Below are positions 37,385-44,871 of a stretch of 64,000 nt of DNA, piece by piece (within the stretch, counting starts at the first letter, position 1; each line of letters begins with the position of its first letter). The notes beneath the pieces were generated by a model, which was given only the letters and a program-made list of their open reading frames with translations, was not told where the DNA came from and did no database searches. The DNA comes from Pseudomonas fragi (GTDB lineage: Bacteria; Pseudomonadota; Gammaproteobacteria; Pseudomonadales; Pseudomonadaceae), in contig NZ_LT629783.1 in the NCBI RefSeq assembly GCF_900105835.1, positions 248,001 to 312,000 on the forward strand, in the 5' to 3' direction. Both the position numbers and the translations under genes were made by a program.

Positions 37385-37434
37385 TAATGGCCAGTCTGGC
37401 CATTACATCTGTACGAAATTTCCACCGGTATACT
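37385..37434 (+). promoter_or_regulatory. Perfect palindrome and -10 box ahead of the beta-helix gene
   Basis: TAATGGCCAG-T-CTGGCCATTA (37385-37405) is a 21-base perfect palindrome. TATACT at 37429-37434 could be the -10 box of the gene at 37469, which would put the palindrome over or just upstream of the -35 position, a usual operator place. Confidence 0.5.
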
Positions 37435-37468
37435 GCCGACTTTTCCTGTTTTCTGAGGTTTGGTCGTC

Positions 37469-40072
37469 ATGGTAAGTCGCCGGCACTTGTTAAAACTCAG
37501 CGCCCTCGGCACCGCATCCTTCGCGGCGCCGCTGGCGTATTCTGCGAGCAACATCACCATGACCCATAACACCGGCAATCCGATTGGCTCTACCTCGCCA
37601 ACAGATTTATCCGATAACGCCCGGAACCTGGACTACTTGTCCTTGGGGCCCAATCCGTCCTATCCCGATCGAAAAGGCGTGGCACGAAAATCGTGGTCGG
37701 GCATGGAGAGCGAGTTCAGGGCTGGTCAGGTTGAGCGTGACGCGCAGTTCTCTGCATTCATGGATGCCAGCGGATATGAACCACCTGTTCCCTATGCACC
37801 AGGAATCAAGCTAGTCCGCTTAACTCAAACGGTTACTTATCAAGGTAGCCAATACCGAGTCCGAACCCAGTTCCTGCCGTTGACAACAACTGTCTGGGCG
37901 GCTGACGAGCAGAAGCTGAAGTTGATTGGCGATGACTCGCTTCGTCAGGATATGGCTAACTCGACAGACCCAACCAAGGGGGCCGCAATTCTTGGTCGCG
38001 GTGGCGTAGTGGTTGCCAGCATTGTGGGCTTGTCTACATGCCCCAAAAGGGCTGATATCGCAGTTATCGTCAAGGACTACCATCCCAGCATTCACACTGA
38101 CGGTGGGGGGCGTTTTCACTATGACCCCATCATGCCGAAAAGCGCTCATGACGGAGGCACTGTTTTCAGCCCGACAGTTCCCTGGAACGGGACTAAAGCG
38201 ACCCTGCCTGGCTACCTGGTGCGAGCCGGGGAAACGGATCCATCAGGCATTGGTTGCTGGGTCCGCCGCGTAGAAGATCAGTACCTGATCACCATGTTTG
38301 GTGCTGTGCCTGATTGGAGTGTCGAGGCGAATACGGGTTTTGATAATCGCCCGTCAATTGAAGCTTCGATGCGCAGTGTTTATCACACCGTCATCCCGAA
38401 AGGGCATTTCGGAGTTGCGGCTGGTGGATCAATTTTTGCGCAAGGCTTGATCGGAAAACGCATCAGTGGCGGCGGTGAGCTGCACAAGATGGGCGCCAAA
38501 GGGATCTTCTCATTTAAAGATTGCATAGACATCAAGCTGTCAGGGATCATTCTTGATGGTCAGATCGTTCGAGACGAAGCTGAAAACGGCAACATCTGGG
38601 ATGGTTCTCGTCTATCAGAGAGCTTTGCTTTTGCTGTGTCCTTCGTCAACTGCACCGACTGCGAAGTCCGGGCGGTTGAAGTGTATGACTTCGCATGGGA
38701 TGGCTTGCGTGCAACAGGCACTGTTGCTCCAGGTGGGGCAACGGCTGTTCAATCCAGCAGCATCTACTTTATTGAAAACAAACTGCGAAACATTCGCGGC
38801 TCGCAGCTGTGGTTCAAAGCAATCAGCGGCGGGAAAATCAATGGTAACCGCCAGCGCAACGACGTCACTTTCGCGCAAAAAGGCAACGCGATCTTCATTG
38901 TCGAGTGGTGCGCAGACATTGAGGTCGCGCATAACCGGCAGTATTCCAGCGGGGACAACGGTGTAGGCATCGGCGAGCCAGACAACAACAACGTCGCGGC
39001 CCGCAACAAGCGGATCAACACTCACAACAACTCTATTTTCATGACCCGTTATCACGCGATCCTCATCGCGCAGGCTGAAGATTCGCTGACACATAACAAC
39101 CTGATCCACAGGGCAGGTGCCAAATCTGAAATGGCGGGCAAATCGGGCGCCGTGGTGTGTGGGGCTATTACCTTGCTTGGGGGCGGTTCTGCTCCTGCCA
39201 ACTTGCGGAATAAAGTCTACAGCAACGTCATTGTTGATCCGTATGAGCACGGCATTTATGCCCGTGATCGCATGGAAACCCTTTTCGCTAACGCTTCGTC
39301 GGGGCTGGAACTCTACGACAACACCATCTCCGGCTTTGGCAAGCTGGCAACGGCAACTCGCCTGAGCAGCAGTGGTATCACCACGCAATTGCAGATCGCT
39401 CCAATTCTTCGCGGCAACATTACCCAGGATGGAGTTGGTGATGGCCTGCGGGTATTTGGCGACGCAGATATTTCGGAGCACAGGGCGTTTCGCATCATCG
39501 GTAAAGGCATTCATATTCCTACCGATACTTTGCTGGGGAACACACGTTTGTCCTCGCCGCTGACTAACTGTGAGACCGCTGATACCACCGAAACAGGTAT
39601 CAGTATCTGGACGAAAGATCGTGTCCAGCTTATCGGCTGCAAAGCCCTGCGCGCAGGGCGTGGCGGTTCTGAGCCGTCTGCAGAGGACACAGTGAATGCA
39701 TTGCAGCATGCAGGCATCGCATTACGAAGTGTCAAAACGGCAAGTCTGGTCGGTTGCGGTGCGCGAGAGTGCGGCGCTGCGGGGTTGGTGACCCAGTTCT
39801 GTCCAGTCGTCAAAGATACCGATGGCGAGTGGTCAAAGAACGGGCATATGTACAAGGCCACTTACTTGAAGGCTGGCGTGTACGCCGAGGGCGATGAGAA
39901 GTCCGCTGTGAAGTTGACGCTGATTAACCCTGTTATGGAAGGGGGCGCCACTCAATATCAGCCTGTACGTGTGCTTTATGGCCACACCGACAGCGTAGCT
40001 CTTGACCCTGAGTTCTCGAATCACACAAGTGTTAGCATTGGTTTGGCCATCAAGAAGCTGATTAATATTTAA
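37469..40072 (+). CDS. Tat-signal beta-helix protein with phage-tailspike-like N-terminal region
   Basis: An 867-residue protein. It starts MVSRRHLLKLSALGTASFAA, which has a twin-arginine motif (Arg4-Arg5), a hydrophobic core and a cleavage site near YSA-SN. Residues about 35-200 resemble the region after the head-binding part of Podoviridae/Myoviridae tailspikes: GSTSPTDLSDNARNLDYL, PDRKGVARKSWSGME, then TTTVWAADEQKLKLIGDDSL. From about 270 to 800 runs a right-handed parallel beta-helix pattern with many N/G/V/I turns (HNNSIFMTRYHAILI, VYSNVIVDPYEHGIYARD), as in pectate-lyase-type and polysaccharide depolymerase spikes. The ATG at 37469 has TGAGG 10 bases upstream. It is followed by a tiny ORF and lies near the EPS locus. 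A secreted or surface polysaccharide-acting enzyme is inferred; no catalytic residues are assigned. Confidence 0.75.
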   Translation: MVSRRHLLKLSALGTASFAAPLAYSASNITMTHNTGNPIGSTSPTDLSDNARNLDYLSLGPNPSYPDRKGVARKSWSGMESEFRAGQVERDAQFSAFMDASGYEPPVPYAPGIKLVRLTQTVTYQGSQYRVRTQFLPLTTTVWAADEQKLKLIGDDSLRQDMANSTDPTKGAAILGRGGVVVASIVGLSTCPKRADIAVIVKDYHPSIHTDGGGRFHYDPIMPKSAHDGGTVFSPTVPWNGTKATLPGYLVRAGETDPSGIGCWVRRVEDQYLITMFGAVPDWSVEANTGFDNRPSIEASMRSVYHTVIPKGHFGVAAGGSIFAQGLIGKRISGGGELHKMGAKGIFSFKDCIDIKLSGIILDGQIVRDEAENGNIWDGSRLSESFAFAVSFVNCTDCEVRAVEVYDFAWDGLRATGTVAPGGATAVQSSSIYFIENKLRNIRGSQLWFKAISGGKINGNRQRNDVTFAQKGNAIFIVEWCADIEVAHNRQYSSGDNGVGIGEPDNNNVAARNKRINTHNNSIFMTRYHAILIAQAEDSLTHNNLIHRAGAKSEMAGKSGAVVCGAITLLGGGSAPANLRNKVYSNVIVDPYEHGIYARDRMETLFANASSGLELYDNTISGFGKLATATRLSSSGITTQLQIAPILRGNITQDGVGDGLRVFGDADISEHRAFRIIGKGIHIPTDTLLGNTRLSSPLTNCETADTTETGISIWTKDRVQLIGCKALRAGRGGSEPSAEDTVNALQHAGIALRSVKTASLVGCGARECGAAGLVTQFCPVVKDTDGEWSKNGHMYKATYLKAGVYAEGDEKSAVKLTLINPVMEGGATQYQPVRVLYGHTDSVALDPEFSNHTSVSIGLAIKKLINI

Positions 40073-40084
40073 GGGGGAGGGGAT

Positions 40085-40252
40085 ATGCTGGTCAAAAGTT
40101 TGTTTGAATTTGAGAAGGGCCAGCCTATACCCAAATGGCGTTATTTTGTTCGGGTCGAGATAGCCGGAAGGGACGTGCCTTGCAGCTTTGACACGAGCGG
40201 ACGCTGTGCGCTTATGCGCGTCACCCTGGGTCAGGCTGGCAGAGGCTTGTAA
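40085..40252 (+). CDS. 55-residue hypothetical protein
   Basis: An ORF 12 bases after the beta-helix gene with a strong GGGGGAGGGG-type ribosome site before the ATG at 40085. It reads MLVKSLFEFEKGQPIPKWRY, then FVRVEIAGRDVPCSFDTSGR and a short tail. There is no signal peptide. The end overlaps the remnant gene on the other strand (40221-40738), so the last 10 residues may be fusion debris from a once longer protein. It is probably in the same transcript as the beta-helix gene. No family recognised. Confidence 0.45.
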   Translation: MLVKSLFEFEKGQPIPKWRYFVRVEIAGRDVPCSFDTSGRCALMRVTLGQAGRGL

Positions 40253-40738
40253 TTAGTGCATGCTTGGGGGATCCATCAAGGTAGCTCAAGTACAAGGCCG
40301 CAACACCAGCCCCGATCTGAATGCTGAGCGTTTCGAGCACAAGCACACCTTTGGGCGCATTGGCCCCGTACCCGGGAGCACCGGAATCGCCAGCAAGGCC
40401 CAGGTGGCGAACCAGGCCAGCAGGCCGGCAAGCAAGGTTCTGAACAGCATTTTATAAGGGCTTCTGATTGCGCGATTGCGCAGCACGCTGTGCTCTTGGC
40501 CGGCAGGCCGTACAGCGGCTATGACCAACGCTTTATTGAATCCGGGGGCGTAAAACCAGACCCGGCTTTTGGCACTGCGGTCAGCGCCCATCAGGTGGTG
40601 ATAAAGGTCATGGGTTATGGCCAGGCGCTTGGCCGTGCGCCCATTGATTCGGGCAGTGATCTCGTTACTGTGAAGGTCTATTTGTTTCAGATCGGTTATT
40701 ACGCAGTCCGTATAAAAGTACGTCGGCACACAAAACAT
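40221..40738 (-). pseudogene. Frameshifted membrane-protein remnant
   Basis: From ATG 40738 the minus strand encodes a stretch with native Pseudomonas codon bias: DLKQIDLHSNEITARINGRT, then KSRVWFYAPGFNKALVIAAV, then a hydrophobic segment LLAGLLAWFATWALLAIPVL. Near 40370 the sense-like text shifts to another frame (NAPKGVLVLETLSIQIGAGV, then AALYLSYLDGSPK) and ends at a stop at 40221-40223. The continuation in a second frame argues for a frameshift in a once longer gene. I do not recognise the family. Confidence 0.4.
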
Positions 40739-41032
40739 GCTGTTTGAGTGAGATTGGATTATCGGAATGATAGCGTATTGCCATATGTGTTTGCAGTCGA
40801 GACGATAAGGTTGTTTTGTTGAGTGGTTAGAGTGGGTTAATTAGAGGGTATATTGACGTCAATTTAATGGCTGGCAACTTTGGCGAAACTTGAATCTATA
40901 AAAGGAAATTTGAGGTCAGTGCGAGAGGGGTTGTTTTTGCTGCGCGGGATGGGGTGAGCTACGGCGGTATTGAGGCGAGGGGATATTTTGCTCTGAAACG
41001 GAAAAGTCCACGGGAAACAGCAACGCTGCTCA

Positions 41033-41133
41033 GTGTGGGAGCGGGCTTGCTCGCGAGGGTCTTTAGAACGCCGCACTGATTCAGTTAATAGGCGTCATCG
41101 TTAACTACCATCGCGAGCAAGCCCGCTCCCACA
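41033..41133. repeat. REP doublet (REPIN)
   Basis: Inverted ends GTGTGGGAGCGGGCTTGCTC and GAGCAAGCCCGCTCCCACA with a longer core (about 55 bases). It lies 34 bases from the wcaJ stop. Between 40739 and 41032 there is AT-rich sequence with no gene I can support. Confidence 0.93.
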
Positions 41134-41167
41134 GTTTTGTTGCGTGGCACGCTGGAGTTTCGTGCTG

Positions 41168-42556
41168 TCAGTAAATATCTTTCGAGATCAAGGTAAGCGG
41201 AGTCTTGATCATGATTTTTATATCGAGCCACAGCGACCAGTTGTTGATGTAGTCGAGATCGATTTCAACACGCTTTTGCATCTTCTCGATGGTGTCGGTT
41301 TCACCGCGGCAACCGCTGATTTGTGCCAGGCCGGTAATGCCGGGCTTGATGCGGTGACGGGCCATATAAGCGTGGATCTTGCCGGTGTAATAGTCGTTAT
41401 GGGCCACCGCGTGTGGACGTGGTCCCACCAGTGCCATATCACCATGTAGCACATTAAACAGTTGTGGCAGTTCGTCCAGCGAAGTGCGGCGGATAAAGCG
41501 ACCAACAGCGGTAACACGCGAGTCGTTACGGCTGGCTTGTTTGACTTGTTTGTCATCATGAACTTGCATGGAGCGGAACTTCCACACCTTGATGACCTTG
41601 CCGTTCCAGCCATGGCGATGCTGTTTGAACAGGATCGGGCCTGGGGACGACAACTTTACGGCCATGGCAATCACTGCAAGTACCGGGCTGAGGCAAACAA
41701 TGGCGACCAGTGACAGCGAACGCTCCATCAATGCCTTGCTCAAGGCTGCAGTCGGATAGCTTGTAAGCGGGCTTTCATTCAAATGGATGGCTGGACGGCC
41801 GCCAATTTCACTGACCGAATGGTTAAGCAGCATCATGCTGTCCAGATCGGGAACCCAGACGACATCGACATTCAAGTCCAGCAGGTCGATATAAAGCGCT
41901 TCAATACGTTGAGCTTCTTGCAGGGACAAGGAAATATAAAGTCGACGGATATTATGCTCGGTAATCAGTGAGCGTAACTGGGCTAGTTCACCCACAATAA
42001 GTGGGGAATTGGTGGCATCTTCAAATGGAGAGGCGCTGACCACGCCGACCAGCGGGAAATGATTTTGTTGAATAAAGCTGTCGGCCAGTTTCAACGCTAC
42101 ACCATCAGAGCCGATAATCAGGCTGTTGTAATGGTGGTTATTGCGCTGATGATAAAATCTGGACAGTCGATGCAGTATCAGATATGGCGGCACTTGAATC
42201 AGAAAACCCAGCGCGGCCCAGCTGATCAGGGTTTCGCGAGAGAACAGTTCGCCGGATTTGGTCACGAAGCCAATGGTACACAAGCATGCCAGGGTCAGCA
42301 TCCAGCCCAGAAACAGGCGGACGCAACCGTTAAAAGCATTGTGCCTTTTATAGTAAACATGTGTGGCGGAATAGGCGGGCACTGATACCAGCAGGGTCAG
42401 AACAGCGAGGATTCGGTAATGGAAGTCGACGCTGCCGAATTTGGTATAGACCAGTGCCATTAACAAGGCGACGACAAAGGCCATGGCCACAGACCACTGG
42501 CCCCAAAAAGTCAGCCCTCTGGCCACGGTTTTTCGATCTAGACGTGTATGAATCAA
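41168..42556 (-). CDS. wcaJ: Undecaprenyl-phosphate glucose phosphotransferase (WcaJ-type)
   Basis: A 462-residue polyprenyl glycosylphosphotransferase that starts the polysaccharide repeat unit by moving glucose-1-phosphate from UDP-glucose to undecaprenyl phosphate at the inner membrane. There are four N-terminal helices (residues about 20-140), a CoA-binding-like domain (about 145-250: NSLIIGSDGVALKLADSFI), a re-entrant helix (about 275-300) and the catalytic domain (VWKFRSMQVHDDKQVKQAS, RRTSLDELPQLFNVLHGDMA with the Asp-Glu pair, VGPRPHAVAHN). It lies at the 3' end of the minus-strand EPS block but is separated by its own 273-base upstream gap, so it may have its own promoter. Galactose transfer is the alternative. 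Confidence 0.9.
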   Translation of the reverse strand: MIHTRLDRKTVARGLTFWGQWSVAMAFVVALLMALVYTKFGSVDFHYRILAVLTLLVSVPAYSATHVYYKRHNAFNGCVRLFLGWMLTLACLCTIGFVTKSGELFSRETLISWAALGFLIQVPPYLILHRLSRFYHQRNNHHYNSLIIGSDGVALKLADSFIQQNHFPLVGVVSASPFEDATNSPLIVGELAQLRSLITEHNIRRLYISLSLQEAQRIEALYIDLLDLNVDVVWVPDLDSMMLLNHSVSEIGGRPAIHLNESPLTSYPTAALSKALMERSLSLVAIVCLSPVLAVIAMAVKLSSPGPILFKQHRHGWNGKVIKVWKFRSMQVHDDKQVKQASRNDSRVTAVGRFIRRTSLDELPQLFNVLHGDMALVGPRPHAVAHNDYYTGKIHAYMARHRIKPGITGLAQISGCRGETDTIEKMQKRVEIDLDYINNWSLWLDIKIMIKTPLTLISKDIY

Positions 42557-42829
42557 GGGAGCAGCCTTGTGATAAGTACTTGACTATAGGGGAGCAACTG
42601 ACAGAAATAAATCACAGCACTCTTCCATGTGCAGGCGTTGAGTGGCGCCATAGCTGAAACAGTTAGTGGCCACACGAAACGTTAATAATAAAGGTAATCA
42701 GTAGCAAGGGTTCGACGTTTTATAACAATCTGTGGGTTGGTTGTTATTTTCAATGGATCAGAAAATTATGACTTAGAGTGATGTCGATATAATAGCTAAA
42801 TGCCTGTATCTGTCGGTTGCGTGATTGCT

Positions 42830-43495
42830 TTATGCCACTTTTTCGGCAGCCTTCACATCTTGCACCAGGCAATAGCCACGATTACGTACCGAGCGAAAAA
42901 GACGCTCACCAAACATGCCTCTGAACTTGCTCTGAAGTCGACTCAGGCACATTTCCAGGCCGCTATAACTGTAGACGTCTTTATTGATGCCGATAATAAG
43001 TTCTTGTTTGCTGCAAATGCGTTCGTCTGTTTGGGACAGCGTCTTGATCAGCAACGATTCAATGGCGGTTAACTGAATGCAGGCGGTGTTATTGCACAGG
43101 TATTGTGCTGCAGAGCAAAACAACCAAGTATCAGGGCTATCGGAATAGTGTGCCTTGGATTTAGGGGGTTGGGGAGATGTCGGGATAGTTTTCAAGGTAG
43201 GGATAACAGTCAGGCCCAGGGAGTAGGGGTAGGTTTTAAGCAAGTAAGGTGTTCTTGCCGTTATCAGGCTGGCTACTTCAGGGGTGTACTGATGTGCAGA
43301 TACCACGCCGTGTTGCTCATTGATCCGGCAGCCCCAGGGCGCCAAGTGTGGTGTACGCCATTGGCGGGTGCGTTCGCAGGTCGGCAGGCTTGCGGAGCGT
43401 GGCACAAGGGTTGCGCAGAGCAAACCGGAAGAGTCGGCAGGCGGGTTATTGTTTGTTGAGGGTATATAAGTAGAAAAACTGAGTGTTACCTTCAT
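42830..43495 (-). CDS. Winged-helix DNA-binding protein of the EPS locus (A)
   Basis: A 221-residue protein. Only the C-terminal 90 residues are recognisable: an OmpR/PhoB-type winged helix (LTAIESLLIKTLSQ, ICSKQELIIGINKDVYSYSG, LEMCLSRLQSKFRGMFGERL, RSVRNRGYCL). The N-terminal 125 residues are Pro/Ser/Thr-rich without a receiver fold or membrane helix; the true start could be internal. It resembles the second regulator at 43590 in layout. Position between wcaJ and the yjb genes suggests control of EPS expression. GGAG lies about 10 bases before the ATG at 43495. Confidence 0.7.
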   Translation of the reverse strand: MKVTLSFSTYIPSTNNNPPADSSGLLCATLVPRSASLPTCERTRQWRTPHLAPWGCRINEQHGVVSAHQYTPEVASLITARTPYLLKTYPYSLGLTVIPTLKTIPTSPQPPKSKAHYSDSPDTWLFCSAAQYLCNNTACIQLTAIESLLIKTLSQTDERICSKQELIIGINKDVYSYSGLEMCLSRLQSKFRGMFGERLFRSVRNRGYCLVQDVKAAEKVA

Positions 43496-43589
43496 GTTTC
43501 AACGTCTCCATTCGTCGGTATAAGGCTGATGCCAATTGGCAATTACAGCGGTCTGCAGTTCAGCACATGAAGTAATTATAGATGATCGG

Positions 43590-44294
43590 TTATGCTGTGA
43601 TTGTGCCCCGACGCAAACGATAACCGAATGCGCGAACACTAAAGATTAACTCCAGATTATAGGCTTTTTTGATCTTTGTTCTTAAGCGGCTAATGGTTTT
43701 TTCCAGTGCGCGCGGATCATAAAATACAATGTTGGGGTCTAGTGTTTTTGCAATACTGTCTTGGCTCAATACATGCTGCGGCGCTTTAGCAAGGGCGTCG
43801 ATAATAGTCATTTCAGTGTATGAGATTTCAATCTTGCTGGTGGCACTGCACAATAAAAGCCGTGTCCGGTCAAGGGTCAGTCGGGTATTGGTTGCCCAGT
43901 GCGACTCTTCGAAAGTGCGAGACAGGAGTGCCTGCTTTTCCAGGGGATCAACCGGTAGCTTTATGCAGTGATCAGCGCCTGCAAGATAATGATTGATGCT
44001 GGTAAATGACTTGTTATGGGTCACCAGTATAAAGATGCAGGCGGCCTGGTTGAACAGGCGAATATGTTTGAGCAACTCCAGGCTATCGTTGATGGCGTCG
44101 GGCGCATTGACCTCAATAAAGACCGCTTCTGTGTTGCGGAAATCGCAAGCCAGGTTAGCCAAAGTATTGCAGGCGTCAAGATGCCTCACCTCAGAAGTGA
44201 TGAGTTGTTCTATATCGTTGACCAACGCTTGGCTGTGTACAAAATTAAGCGCTTTGGGGGCCTGTATATCGGTATTGCATCCTGCGACAAGCAT
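43590..44294 (-). CDS. Atypical response-regulator-like winged-helix protein of the EPS locus (B)
   Basis: A 234-residue protein. Residues about 5-125 look like a receiver-type alpha/beta fold, but the strand that should end in the phosphoacceptor Asp reads AVFIEVNAPDAINDS, with Glu in that place. The Lys-Pro pair near the end (HCIKLPVDPLEKQALL) is kept. The C-terminal winged helix (about 140-230) shows ISYTEMTIIDALAKAPQHVL, ALEKTISRLRTKIKKAYNLE and SVRAFGYRLRRG. It may be phosphorylation-independent. The start has only a weak GGTGAT site. It is 95 bases upstream of regulator A on the same strand. Confidence 0.75.
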   Translation of the reverse strand: MLVAGCNTDIQAPKALNFVHSQALVNDIEQLITSEVRHLDACNTLANLACDFRNTEAVFIEVNAPDAINDSLELLKHIRLFNQAACIFILVTHNKSFTSINHYLAGADHCIKLPVDPLEKQALLSRTFEESHWATNTRLTLDRTRLLLCSATSKIEISYTEMTIIDALAKAPQHVLSQDSIAKTLDPNIVFYDPRALEKTISRLRTKIKKAYNLELIFSVRAFGYRLRRGTITA

Positions 44295-44403
44295 ATCACC
44301 TAACCCAAGTACTTAGAGGCTTTGGGATTTTGCCATATAAGCCGGTTTTGAATCCGACATTTTATAACATTTGATACATTTGGTGTTATTTCCGCTGGCA
44401 TTT

Positions 44404-44871
44404 TTACAGATTGTGAATATCGAAGGTCGATTTCTCGAAACAAACAGTGTTAAAGGCCTCGAAAAAGGTACGGGATTGACCTGCGCTACCACGCTTTATC
44501 TGTTTTGCCAATCTTTCTTCGTATGGCGCGAACACTGCCATGCTACTGGCGACGCCGGCAGTGTTGGCAAGAGCGTCATAAAACGATGCGGTGCGCAACG
44601 GCATAAGGGCCTGGGCATATTCAATCAGTACCCCTGCCAGCACGCAGCCAATGGCGGGCCAAAGTAGCCTGATGTGCAAAAAGGCAAGGCGGCAACTGAA
44701 CGACAGGGCAAAAAAGCCAATAAAATGATGGTGCTTGTCTTACTGGGCAAAAAACTGCGGAATTGGCCGAGTGCGCAAACCGGTAAACAACAGCCCTGCG
44801 CACACTGCCAAAAAAAGCAGTGCGCGCAGCCAGAAGGGCAGAGCAACCAGGCGTTGAATCAGTTGGCTCAC
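44404..44871 (-). pseudogene. VanZ-like membrane protein interrupted by an in-frame stop
   Basis: A GTG at 44871 overlaps the yjbH stop by 4 bases (GTGA), and a 155-codon frame follows with the VanZ layout: first helix FWLRALLFLAVCAGLLFTGL, then RTRPIPQFFAQ, then DKHHHFIGFFALSFSCRLAF, then VLAGVLIEYAQALMPLRTAS and YDALANTAG. Codon 44 is TAA (44740-44742), between FFAQ and DKHHHF. The conserved DK-HF box lies just after it, so the full protein cannot be made without readthrough or reinitiation. Apart from that codon the frame is intact, so the mutation looks recent. Confidence 0.75.

Noticed and set aside
33316..40072. Possible complete prophage
   Set aside because: Apart from the dead methylase and the tailspike-like gene no integrase, terminase, capsid, portal, tail or lysis gene is visible, and the tailspike-like protein carries a bacterial export signal.
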